Shown one piece after another: positions 7,930 through 15,096 of a stretch of 16,753 nucleotides of DNA. Below the pieces are notes generated by a model. That model searched no databases. It was not told the origin of the DNA and worked only from the letters and a program-made list of their open reading frames with translations. Location of the stretch: NCBI GenBank assembly GCA_050180235.1, contig JBFXEJ010000125.1, positions 1-16,753 of the forward strand, given 5' to 3'. Each line of letters opens with the position of its first letter. Positions within the stretch are counted from its first letter, which is position 1. The position numbers and the translations under genes were made by a program. Origin of the DNA: JAABRU01 sp050180235 (GTDB lineage: Bacteria > Desulfobacterota > Desulfobacteria > Desulfobacterales > Desulfococcaceae).

Positions 7930-8081
7930 ATACCAATTCTCCACTGATTTTATGCAATATTGTCAGTTTTTCCGGGGTTCAGCGTGCGTGTGCAGAAAAC
8001 CGCTCCGCTCAATTTCTGCACTCCTCCGGATCAGTCCGGGGCGGAACTGCAGCCTGTATCAGGTCAATGGCAAACCGGTAT
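7930..8081. repeat. MITE-like element with ATACCAA termini (copy 2)
   Basis: It abuts the previous element, so that the junction reads ATTGGTATTATACCAAT, a near-perfect palindrome. Left end ATACCAATTCTCCACTGATT and right end CAATGGCAAACCGGTAT are inverted. The interior shares AGTTTTTCCG, AAACCGCTCCGCTCAATTT and TGCACTCCTCCGGAT with the element at 4058-4183 but carries about 26 extra bases before the right end. It fills the space between the convergent HEAT and DHH/SDR genes; 8082-8195 shows nothing further. Confidence 0.65.
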
Positions 8082-8195
8082 TGCTCTGAGCTTAGACACC
8101 GGGCTGCCGGGCGGTTTTACCCACTGCCGGAACCGGCTTATTTTTTGCAGAGTTCTCCGGAAACTTTCCTGTCTGCTGAAAACGGGAACTGCTGC

Positions 8196-10709
8196 TCATT
8201 TTCTGCTTTTCTCCGGTCCCAGGGTGCAGGTCGGATACAATTTCGGTGTGAAGCGCTCAGGCTGAGAAATAATTTCCCGGCCAATGCTTTGGGACATGGC
8301 CTTCAGCATTCCGGAAAAAATCCACTGGTGAAAGGGATAGAGCACATACCAGTAAACCAGTCCGCTCAGACCGTAAGGCAGAAAACGCGAGAGCATTTGC
8401 AGTTGAGCGCTTCCCCGGCCGGAGGGAAGAATGCGGATATCCAGAAGAGCCTCTCCCGGCATTTTCATTTCAGCCTGCAGCAGGAGCCGTTCCGGTTCAC
8501 TGACTTCCAGCACCCGCCAGAAATCCAGCGCGTCACCTGTGTAGAGTTTGGACGGATGACGCCGGCCCCGGCGCAGTCCAACTCCCCCGGCCAGCCGATC
8601 CGCCAGTCCGCGCAGCCGCCAGAGCAGATTTCCGAAATAATAACCGTTTTCACCGCCAATGCGGGAAACAGCAGGCCAGATATCTTCAGCTTCCGCCTGA
8701 ATTCGGACCCGGTATCCGCATTCAAGAATGGTTCCGCCTGCCCATTCAGCGTCCCCGCACCGGGACCATTCCGGCGCGTGCATGTCGCCTGCGTCTGACC
8801 AGCATGTATCCACCTGATCTTCCAGAATCCGATCCAGGGCTCTGCGTATGGCCGCACGGCAGCCGGTAAGTTCCAGAGGGATAATCTGCCTAATCCTGTT
8901 TTCCCTGCATGCGGTGGGAACAGCCAGTCCCTCGGTCAAAGGCACTGCAATGGAAGAGGGTACAGGGGTAATCAGATGAATCCATATGGCACTAAGATGC
9001 GGAGTCAGAAAGGGAACAGGAATAATTTTCCGAGGGGGCAGTCCTGCCTCCTGAGCGAAAATCGTGATAAGTTCTTTGTAGTTGAGCACATCAGGCCCCC
9101 CAATATCAAAGGTCTGCCCGATGGTCTCCTTTTTTTCCAGACATCCGCTCAGATAAGCCAGCACATCTGTGATGGCAATGGGCTGGGAAGGGGTCTGCAC
9201 CCATTTTGGAGTAATCATGACCGGCAGGCGGTGGGTCAGGTAGCGCAGAATTTCAAAGGACGCACTGCCGGAACCCAGAATCATGGCAGCATTCAGGACT
9301 GTCACCGGCACTTTTCCGGATTGGAGAATCTGTCCCACCTCATGCCGGGAACGCAGATGGGGGCTGATGCGCTGATGGTTTGCATCTCCGAGTCCGCCCA
9401 GATAAATAATCCTCTCCAGCCCGGTCTCTTCTGCCGCGGCTGCCATATTCTGCGCGGAAATCCGGTCAGCCTGTGCGTATTTCTCTTTCTGCGCGATCAT
9501 GGAATGCACCAGATAAAACGCGGCACCGCATCCTTTGCACGCAGAGAAAAGGGACTGACGATCCATGACATCCCCCTGAACAAGTTCTGTATTTGGATGG
9601 CCTGCCCAGGTGCGGCAGGCCATTTTTTCCACAGAACGGCCCATAGCCCTTACCTTAAATCCTTTTTCCAGCAGAAGGGGAATCAGTCTGCCGCCCACAT
9701 ATCCGGTTGCGCCTGTGACAAGCACAGGCCGTGTGTCTGCATTGACTTCATTTTCCCGGCCGGCCCCGGACTTTTGCCGGATTGCCGAATCTGTAATGCC
9801 CCCTGTATCTGATCCGCCTTCATTGTCAGGATTGGCTCTGAGAATTTCTGTAATGGCAGAAATAACCTCATCAGCACGATCCGCGGATACAGTGCAGGAG
9901 GCAGCGCCCCTGTGGCCGCCGCCGCCGAACTGCGAAAGCATAAGTCCGGAGTTGACTCTGCATCCGGGATTGAAAATGCTGTGTCCCACACCGATTATAA
10001 CCTTGTCCGGTTCTTCCCTGTGCCTGCGGATTTTCATGCTCACAATGGCCTCGGGAAAAAGGGAATAGACCAGAAAACGGTTGCCCCGGGGAGCTTCCGC
10101 AAAGGAGCGCAGATCCGTGATCGAGACATGACCGATCAGACGGGTATGTTTTTCCACCACGGATTTGAAAGCAGTATTTTCCTGCACCACAGCATCACAG
10201 CGTTTTTTCACCTCAGAATCCTGCATGATGTCTTCCATACTGTGTCTGCGGATAAGTTCAGCAAGCCGGTTCCAGTAAGGTTCATCTGAAAGACTGCTTC
10301 CGGTCAGGGTCATGGAAAGAAGCACATAGGGATATTTTTCCGGATGCAGGACTTCATCCAGACTCAGATCCGCAGAATCAATTTTGTCTGTATGCCGGAT
10401 CAGTTCCCCATAATCACGGGTGAAACGCTCTTTGTAATATTCATAAATGACTCCGGCTGCCGAGGGAGCAATTTTGTACAGTCCCTGAAAAGGGATATCC
10501 GGTCTGTTGGTATAGTGATGGTCAAACCACAGGGCACAGTTTTTGTGAAACGGCAGGTTGGCAACAATATCCCCGGGAAAAATTTCCACCATTCCCTTCT
10601 GCATGTCATTGGGTTCAGTCCACCTGATCCCTGAGGTAATATTTTCAGCCTCATACAGAAGTGCGGCGCAGACCACGCCGTCAAAATCCGGGCGGGTGAC
10701 AATTCTCAT
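8196..10709 (-). CDS. Fusion of DHH/DHHA1 phosphoesterase and SDR/DUF2867 protein
   Basis: An 837-residue protein with two unrelated halves. Residues 1 to about 295 form a DHH-family phosphoesterase: RPDFDG (D8, D10), the FDHH signature (D63-H65) and the DHHA1 signature GGGGHRGA (G262-A269), all metal or phosphate ligands, predicting hydrolysis of a phosphodiester or phosphoanhydride. A Ser/Gly/Asp-rich linker (about 296-325) leads to VLVTGATGYVGG near 330, the glycine-rich NAD(P)-binding motif of atypical SDR/NmrA-like proteins, and the far C-terminus (about 680-830) resembles the DUF2867 region seen in YbjT-type proteins. The start at 10709 is chosen because GGAGGA lies four bases upstream and MRIVTRPDFDG matches the usual N-terminus; an ATG 12 codons earlier has no such site. 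No ATG or ribosome-binding site occurs at the domain junction, so the halves are made as one chain. Each domain is confident; the reason for the fusion is unknown. Confidence 0.8.
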   Translation of the reverse strand: MRIVTRPDFDGVVCAALLYEAENITSGIRWTEPNDMQKGMVEIFPGDIVANLPFHKNCALWFDHHYTNRPDIPFQGLYKIAPSAAGVIYEYYKERFTRDYGELIRHTDKIDSADLSLDEVLHPEKYPYVLLSMTLTGSSLSDEPYWNRLAELIRRHSMEDIMQDSEVKKRCDAVVQENTAFKSVVEKHTRLIGHVSITDLRSFAEAPRGNRFLVYSLFPEAIVSMKIRRHREEPDKVIIGVGHSIFNPGCRVNSGLMLSQFGGGGHRGAASCTVSADRADEVISAITEILRANPDNEGGSDTGGITDSAIRQKSGAGRENEVNADTRPVLVTGATGYVGGRLIPLLLEKGFKVRAMGRSVEKMACRTWAGHPNTELVQGDVMDRQSLFSACKGCGAAFYLVHSMIAQKEKYAQADRISAQNMAAAAEETGLERIIYLGGLGDANHQRISPHLRSRHEVGQILQSGKVPVTVLNAAMILGSGSASFEILRYLTHRLPVMITPKWVQTPSQPIAITDVLAYLSGCLEKKETIGQTFDIGGPDVLNYKELITIFAQEAGLPPRKIIPVPFLTPHLSAIWIHLITPVPSSIAVPLTEGLAVPTACRENRIRQIIPLELTGCRAAIRRALDRILEDQVDTCWSDAGDMHAPEWSRCGDAEWAGGTILECGYRVRIQAEAEDIWPAVSRIGGENGYYFGNLLWRLRGLADRLAGGVGLRRGRRHPSKLYTGDALDFWRVLEVSEPERLLLQAEMKMPGEALLDIRILPSGRGSAQLQMLSRFLPYGLSGLVYWYVLYPFHQWIFSGMLKAMSQSIGREIISQPERFTPKLYPTCTLGPEKSRK

Positions 10710-10844
10710 GGTATCCTCCGAAAAATTGATATTGAGATTTTCCAATTATTATTATATCGTAATATATATTCGGTCCGGCGGTCGGAAACCGTAAACTGTA
10801 AAGTATATCGGCATTAATAAAAAATTACAAGCAGGGAAATAATA
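10710..10844. promoter_or_regulatory. Divergent intergenic region between the DHH/SDR gene and sixA
   Basis: This 135-base AT-rich gap must hold the promoters of both divergent units. For the minus strand, TATAAT is the complement of 10751-10756, about 42 bases before the start, but lacks a good -35. For the plus strand, TTGATA (10726-10731), 18 bases, and TATTAT (10750-10755) give five of six matches in each box, about 90 bases before sixA. The two -10 candidates overlap, so the two transcripts may compete. Neither is certain. Confidence 0.35.
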
Positions 10845-11306
10845 ATGGCACTGTTTCTTGTACAGCATGGCAGGTGTTTCTCCAAAGAAGATGACCCGGA
10901 GCAGGGGCTGTCTCCCGAAGGCATGGCAGATGTATGGCGCATCGCAGAGGTGGCCAAGGAATACAGGGTTGAGGTAAACCGCATTCTCCACAGCAATAAA
11001 AAAAGGGCCAGGCAGACAGCCGAAATTTTTGCGGAATTTCTTAATCCCGCGGAAGGCATTGCTATGGCCGAGGGACTCAGACCTTTGGATGATCCCACGG
11101 TTTTTGCGGAAATACTGCGCGCCGGAGATGATCTTATGCTCGTGGGTCATCTGCCTTTTCTGGAAAGACTCACGGCCTTTCTGATCACCGGGGATACAGA
11201 TATAACCGTGTTCCGCTTTCAGAACGGGGGGATTGTCTGCCTGGACGAATATCCGGGCTCAGATTCATGGACCATAAAATGGGCTTTGATGCCGGAGATA
11301 AAATAA
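10845..11306 (+). CDS. sixA: SixA-like phosphohistidine phosphatase
   Basis: A 153-residue member of the histidine phosphatase (RHG) superfamily. The catalytic motif at the N-terminus is LVQHGR (H8), with Gln replacing the first Arg of the usual RHG; HSNKKRARQTAE (about 49-60) supplies the phosphate-binding Arg; and LVGHLP (H102) supplies the second histidine. The length and the motif order match SixA, which removes phosphate from phosphohistidine, in E. coli from HPt or PTS proteins. Its substrate here is unknown. A modest AGGGA precedes the ATG by eight bases. The stop codon is directly followed by the rhomboid ATG, so the two are translated from one message. The Arg-to-Gln change in the first motif is, from memory, common in this subgroup and does not by itself argue for inactivity. 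Confidence 0.8.
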   Translation: MALFLVQHGRCFSKEDDPEQGLSPEGMADVWRIAEVAKEYRVEVNRILHSNKKRARQTAEIFAEFLNPAEGIAMAEGLRPLDDPTVFAEILRAGDDLMLVGHLPFLERLTAFLITGDTDITVFRFQNGGIVCLDEYPGSDSWTIKWALMPEIK

Positions 11307-11873
11307 ATGTCTGAAAATGACAGTCTGATATACCGGAATGTGCAGATAGCTTTCGGAATCATAGCGATCCTTTGGACTGTTCACCTTGCGGATATGGTAC
11401 TGCCCGCAGACCTGCGTGTTTACGGACTCAGGCCCCGCAGTCAGGACGGACTGATCGGAATTGTCTGCTATCCCTTTCTGCATAATGATTTCCGGCATCT
11501 TATCGGCAATTCCGGCACGCTTTTCATTCTGCTGATTGTTTCCCTTTCCATGGACAGGCGGATGACGGTTTTCGCTCTGCTGATCATCATCTTTCTGGGA
11601 GGCGCGGGCGTATGGCTGTTCGGGAAACCCGGAAGTATCCATATAGGGGCCAGCGGTGTGATTTTCGGTCTTATCGGATTTCTTCTGTTTATCGGCATTT
11701 TCCGGAAAAACTGGAAAACGCTTCTTTTTTCCATAGCCGTATTCCTGGCCTATGGCAGCGCGCTCTGGTCTCTGCTCCTCATTCAGAAGGGCGTAAGCTG
11801 GAGCGGGCATTTCTGGGGTTTTGTGTCCGGTGTGACTGCGGCCTGGCAGATGCGCAGAATCAGGGAAAGCTGA
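11307..11873 (+). CDS. Rhomboid-family intramembrane serine protease
   Basis: A 188-residue membrane protein with six likely transmembrane helices at about 12-31, 62-81, 86-105, 113-131, 136-157 and 164-181, the minimal rhomboid core. The catalytic dyad is visible: GASG with S116 in helix 4 and SGHFWGF with H168 in helix 6. HLIGN (H64, N68) in helix 2 matches the oxyanion-stabilising His/Asn. It is predicted to cleave transmembrane or membrane-adjacent segments of other proteins. The ATG directly abuts the sixA stop, indicating translational coupling, and the Gly/Cys-tail membrane protein begins 23 bases downstream. That makes the neighbour a candidate substrate, although nothing in the sequence proves it. 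The serine motif lacks the GxSGxxHG form I associate with rhombosortases. Confidence 0.85.
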   Translation: MSENDSLIYRNVQIAFGIIAILWTVHLADMVLPADLRVYGLRPRSQDGLIGIVCYPFLHNDFRHLIGNSGTLFILLIVSLSMDRRMTVFALLIIIFLGGAGVWLFGKPGSIHIGASGVIFGLIGFLLFIGIFRKNWKTLLFSIAVFLAYGSALWSLLLIQKGVSWSGHFWGFVSGVTAAWQMRRIRES

Positions 11874-11896
11874 CAGGGAGTATTCAAAGGTGAAAT

Positions 11897-12814
11897 ATGA
11901 CAGATATTTTGGAAACTTTTCTTGCAATGATCATCCGCATTCCCGGTCCTTTGTATCTGCTGATTTTCATAGCAGCAGCGACCGGGTGCATCATTATTGC
12001 GTGGCAATGGGCCAATGCTGACGGTTCCCAGGCTTATCCCATGCCGGAGCTGACCCGTTTTGATCCCTATGCCATTGCCGCTTTGCGCGGAAGGGAAAAT
12101 CAGGTTATCCGCACTGCTGTTTTCAGTTTGTGGAAGCGGAATCTGGTGGATATAAAAGGCGAAGGAAAGAACATGGAAATCAGAAGCCTTCCGGCCCGCC
12201 AGAATGTTCTGCATTCTGTGGAAAAACCCATCCATGTTTTTCTGGAAACCCCGCGCAAACCCGGGGATATGTTTCATGACTCAGACCTGCTTTCCCAGAT
12301 AAGGGCCTACAGCGAGGCCGGGTACAGGGAAATGAAAAAACTGCGTCTGATCCGGAATGCAGGGGATCGCGTGCGTGCCTGGACTGCCCTGTTTGTAATG
12401 GCAGGGCTTATCTGCGGCATTGGGGGCATCAAACTTGTTTTTGGCATTATGCGCAACCGGCCTGTGGGATTTCTGATAGTTCTCATAATTGTTTCCCTTG
12501 TTTTTCTGCTGATCACTGTAAAACCCTGGGATCATTTCACCCGGCTGGGACGGGCATATCTCAAAGCTGCCGAAGATCATTTCCGCTGGCTGAGGGATGC
12601 TGTAAAAGCCGGAAAATTTCCCGAAGGAATTGAACCTGCCCTGGCTTTGGCGATTTTCGGTGTGGGAATTTTCGCGGGGGTGGAACTTTTTGCGCCTTTC
12701 AGCAGCGCATTTTCGTCCGGGGGCTCCGGGAACGGAAGCAGCGGCGGGTGCGGAGGAGGATGCGGAGGAGGATGCGGCGGAGGATGCGGGGGAGGATGCG
12801 GCGGATGCGGATGA
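11897..12814 (+). CDS. Multi-pass membrane protein with a Cys-Gly-Gly-Gly tail (TIGR04222-like)
   Basis: A 305-residue protein. Hydrophobic segments lie at about 16-36, 163-184, 190-208 and 248-268; a polar domain of about 125 residues separates the first two. After a Ser/Gly stretch the C-terminus is a repeat of Cys every fourth residue separated by glycines, with Cys at 285, 289, 293, 297, 301 and 304, ending in Gly305. This architecture fits what I recall of the TIGR04222 family, a conserved membrane domain followed by low-complexity Gly/Cys sequence. The assignment is from memory and unsearched. AAGGTG five bases before the ATG supports the start. The radical SAM gene starts one base after the stop, so the tail is a plausible target for its chemistry (thioether or other crosslinks); metal binding by the cysteines is the main alternative. 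The biological role is unknown. Confidence 0.75.
   Translation: MTDILETFLAMIIRIPGPLYLLIFIAAATGCIIIAWQWANADGSQAYPMPELTRFDPYAIAALRGRENQVIRTAVFSLWKRNLVDIKGEGKNMEIRSLPARQNVLHSVEKPIHVFLETPRKPGDMFHDSDLLSQIRAYSEAGYREMKKLRLIRNAGDRVRAWTALFVMAGLICGIGGIKLVFGIMRNRPVGFLIVLIIVSLVFLLITVKPWDHFTRLGRAYLKAAEDHFRWLRDAVKAGKFPEGIEPALALAIFGVGIFAGVELFAPFSSAFSSGGSGNGSSGGCGGGCGGGCGGGCGGGCGGCG
12749..12811 (+). repeat. In-frame 12-bp tandem repeat encoding the Cys-Gly tail
   Basis: Five consecutive units of the form TGC GGN GGA GGA, with third-position variation, followed by TGC GGC GGA TGC GGA, encode the tail. The period is exactly 12 bases, so unit gain or loss by slippage would keep the frame and change only the number of Cys-Gly-Gly-Gly units. 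The DNA repeat also keeps the +3 frame open, which creates a spurious upstream extension of the radical SAM gene. Confidence 0.8.
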
Positions 12815-12815
12815 A

Positions 12816-13916
12816 ATGACTCATAAGTCTGCCATGAAACCCATAGGTTCCGAAATTCCGGAAAACGCGTACATACCTTCCGGCCTGCTTTTCCAGTGGC
12901 ATATCACTGATCGCTGCAATCTCCGCTGCACGCACTGCTATCAGGAAAGCTACAGCGGAAAGGAACCCGGATTTGAAGAGATGATGGAGATTCTGGAGCA
13001 GTTCTCCCAACTGGTTGCAGGATGGAGAACGCGGAAAAAAGTGCGCGCCCATATCACACTTGCCGGGGGCGAGCCTTTTGTACGAAAGGATTTTCCGGAT
13101 CTGCTGGAAGTGCTTCATGCCCGCCGCTCAGAGTTTTCTTTTGCCATTCTGAGCAATGGCAGTTTTACAGATGCCAAAATGGCCCGGTATCTGAAAAAAC
13201 TGAGTCCGGCTTTTGTGCAGATCAGCATCGAAGGCAGCAGAGAAAGCCATGAAAAGATAAGGGGGCCGGGCACATTTGATATGGCTGTTTCGGCATTGAA
13301 ACATCTTGTACGCGAAGGCATACGAACTTTCATATCTTTCACTGCGCACAGGGGAAACTACAGAGAATTTCCAGCAGTCGCAGGGCTGGGGCAGAAAATC
13401 GGGGTTTCCAGAGTATGGGCAGACCGCCTGATTCCCTGCGGAAGCGGAGCCCGGCTCAGAGAAATGCTGCTGACACCGGATGAAACACGGGATTTTTTTG
13501 AAATCATGGCAAAAACCCGTCCGCATTTTCCAAAATCATTATTGTGCAAAACAGAAATTTCCATGCACCGTGCCCTGCAGTTTCTCATTGGCGGCGGACG
13601 TCCATACCACTGCACAGCAGGCGACAGTCTTATTACGGTTCTTCCCGGCGGTGATCTCCTGCCCTGCCGGAGAATGCCGGTTCCGGTGGGAAATCTCAGG
13701 GAAAAATCTTTGACCCAACTGTATTACAGCAGTGAACTTTTTCAGGCACTCAGGGACAGAACGCAAATCAGCGCGGGATGCGAAGAATGTTTTTATTCCA
13801 GACTCTGCCGGGGCGGACTGAAATGCCTTTCCCATGCCCTGTGCGGAGACCCTTTCACGGCTGATCCCGGATGCTGGAAGGCTTTTCAGAAGAAAGAGAA
13901 ATCCTGTCTGTTTTAG
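12816..13916 (+). CDS. Radical SAM/SPASM-domain enzyme
   Basis: A 366-residue radical SAM protein. The [4Fe-4S] motif CNLRCTHC (C34, C38, C41) is followed by AGGEPF, the SAM-binding GGE motif, and a TIM-barrel-type core. The C-terminal part carries a SPASM-like auxiliary cluster set: C266, C284, then C322-x2-C325-x5-C331 and C337, C343, C353. Enzymes of this layout modify ribosomal peptides or proteins (thioether crosslinks, epimerisation and similar) or activate other enzymes. The ATG at 12816 lies one base after the stop of the Cys-Gly-tail gene and has no good Shine-Dalgarno sequence, consistent with coupling by termination-reinitiation; a second in-frame ATG at 12834 is possible. The frame stays open upstream to 12630, but that overlap is an artefact of the Gly/Cys repeat. 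Modification of the neighbouring tail is inference from adjacency. Confidence 0.85.
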   Translation: MTHKSAMKPIGSEIPENAYIPSGLLFQWHITDRCNLRCTHCYQESYSGKEPGFEEMMEILEQFSQLVAGWRTRKKVRAHITLAGGEPFVRKDFPDLLEVLHARRSEFSFAILSNGSFTDAKMARYLKKLSPAFVQISIEGSRESHEKIRGPGTFDMAVSALKHLVREGIRTFISFTAHRGNYREFPAVAGLGQKIGVSRVWADRLIPCGSGARLREMLLTPDETRDFFEIMAKTRPHFPKSLLCKTEISMHRALQFLIGGGRPYHCTAGDSLITVLPGGDLLPCRRMPVPVGNLREKSLTQLYYSSELFQALRDRTQISAGCEECFYSRLCRGGLKCLSHALCGDPFTADPGCWKAFQKKEKSCLF

Positions 13917-13926
13917 CCGCGGATTG

Positions 13927-13981
13927 CACGAATCACACGGATTTTGATTTCCATGTTTTCCTGCAATTCGTGTGATTCGTT
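13927..13981. repeat. Inverted repeat after the radical SAM gene
   Basis: CACGAATCACACGGATT (13927-13943) and AATTCGTGTGATTCGTT (13965-13981) are 17-base inverted arms with two mismatches and a 21-base loop. The motif 'CACGAATCACACG' is of a type I recall as widespread in intergenic DNA. It may end the sixA-rhomboid-radical SAM transcript, although it lacks a U-run on the plus strand. Confidence 0.6.
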
Positions 13982-14021
13982 GTTAAATTTGTGCACCATT
14001 TCCTGATACATGGAGAAAAAA

Positions 14022-14759
14022 ATGAGTATTTCCATAGATTTGTCAGAAACAGCCATTGAACCCGCAGATGCGGATGCTCTCCGTGTTCTTTGCGGAGATT
14101 TGCAGGGGATTATGGGAGAAAATCTGATCTCCCTTACCCTTTACGGCAGTGCTGTCCGCAAAGATTACCGGCCCGGAAAGAGCAATATAAATCTGCTCGC
14201 GGTGGTGAATCACATTGATCTGCCTGTACTGAGAAGCGTGCTGGATGCAGTGTTCCGGGGCCGCAGATTCGGCATTGTGCCTTTTTTTCTCACACATGAG
14301 GATTTGCAGAGATCCGCTGATGTTTTCCCTGTCAAGTTCATATCCATGAAGGAAAATTACAAAGTCCTGGCCGGCCAGGATGTGCTGGCCGGTCTGGAAA
14401 TAGCGCGCGAGCATCTGCGTCTGCGCTGTGAACAGGAAATCAAAAACATACTGCTGAGACTGCGGCGTCATTATCTCATGTCCGGTGGCCGGCGTCTGAC
14501 CGAGGTGATGTCCGGCATGACTGTGGGTTTTCTGGAATCTTTGCGCATGCTCCATTCCCTGATTCACGGAACCCTGCCCTCACGCGAAGAAGTGACTGAA
14601 TCCGCAGCCAAAACCTTTGGCATTGATCCCGAAGTGCTCATCAATGTCAGCACTCTGCGGGAACTGGATGTGGCCCTGCCCAGAGAAGAGGAGGAGGAGC
14701 TTTATGCCCTGTTTATGGACACAGTTGAAAAAGCCGGCCGCATAGCCGACAAACTGTAG
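14022..14759 (+). CDS. Nucleotidyltransferase-fold protein with Asn-x-Asn active-site motif
   Basis: A 245-residue protein with the opening of a polymerase-beta-type nucleotidyltransferase: LYGSA (G42-S43) after a beta strand, then PGKSNINLLAVV, where the expected metal-binding D-x-D/E is N55-I-N57. Downstream, IVPFFLTHEDLQRSADVFPVKF and a helical C-terminal part complete a family I recall from Geobacter-like bacteria but cannot name. With both acidic residues replaced, nucleotidyl transfer is doubtful; a binding role is possible. The start at 14022 is preferred over an ATG at 14010 because GGAG lies six bases upstream of it. It follows the radical SAM gene by 105 bases across an inverted repeat, so membership in that operon is uncertain. 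There is no signal peptide or membrane segment. Confidence 0.65.
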   Translation: MSISIDLSETAIEPADADALRVLCGDLQGIMGENLISLTLYGSAVRKDYRPGKSNINLLAVVNHIDLPVLRSVLDAVFRGRRFGIVPFFLTHEDLQRSADVFPVKFISMKENYKVLAGQDVLAGLEIAREHLRLRCEQEIKNILLRLRRHYLMSGGRRLTEVMSGMTVGFLESLRMLHSLIHGTLPSREEVTESAAKTFGIDPEVLINVSTLRELDVALPREEEEELYALFMDTVEKAGRIADKL

Positions 14760-14788
14760 TACATGACCGCGTTGGATTTTATATAATT

Positions 14789-14802
14789 CCCTCCTGAGAG
14801 GG
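14789..14802. repeat. Short CCCTC/GAGGG hairpin downstream of the nucleotidyltransferase gene
   Basis: CCCTC (14789-14793) and GAGGG (14798-14802) flank a CTGA loop about 30 bases after the stop. The surrounding CCCTCCTGAGAGGGGCAGGG looks like a fragment of a widespread intergenic repeat and resembles the right-edge element of this window. It has no T-run, so it is not called a terminator. Confidence 0.4.
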
Positions 14803-14868
14803 GCAGGGGTGTGTCCGGAACTGGTTGGGAAAACCGGCTTTTTTTGATGTCACGGAACGGTTTAGGAC

Positions 14869-14998
14869 GATTTCCATGAAAAAATGTACCATCATTGTAG
14901 GGCGGGCACGGCTTTTTGTGCCCACAGTTTCAGCAGGACGGCGGGCACAAAAAGCCGTGCCCGCCCTACGAAAAACGGTATAATCATTAATGGAAATC
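14869..14998. repeat. Inverted-repeat element with perfect 27-bp arms
   Basis: Bases 14897-14923 and 14943-14969 are perfect 27-base reverse complements around a 19-base loop; the arm begins GTAGGGCGGGCACGGC. An outer pair, GATTTCCAT (14869-14877) and ATGGAAATC (14990-14998), frames it, giving a nested element of about 130 bases. A 21-base direct repeat with one mismatch, starting TGGTTGGGAAAAC, occurs on each side at 14822-14842 and 15031-15051. This fills most of the 14760-15096 gap; no ORF of note lies within it. Confidence 0.75.
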
Positions 14999-15096
14999 AC
15001 CTAAGCATTTTTTACCCTTTTCTGTTTATGTGGTTGGGAAAACAGGCTTTTCCAATTGTCTGAACCATGATTCACATGATTAAAGGAAGATACGGC

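Noticed and set aside
7830..8798. 322-codon plus-strand open frame
   Set aside because: It runs over two repeat elements and then antisense through the C-terminus of the DHH/SDR gene. Its product is low-complexity, without a recognisable domain, and no ribosome-binding site precedes it.
8976..9812. 278-codon plus-strand open frame inside the DHH/SDR gene
   Set aside because: Antisense to a well-supported domain protein, with no ribosome-binding site and no recognisable motif.
11307..11873. Rhomboid considered as a rhombosortase acting on GlyGly-CTERM proteins
   Set aside because: The serine motif is GASGVIFG rather than the rhombosortase-like form, and the neighbouring Gly-rich tail lies after the last membrane segment instead of before one.
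12630..12815. 62-codon upstream extension of the radical SAM frame
   Set aside because: The frame is open only because the overlapping Gly/Cys repeat reads as Gly/Ala/Glu/Asp codons in the other register; the family N-terminus fits the ATG at 12816.
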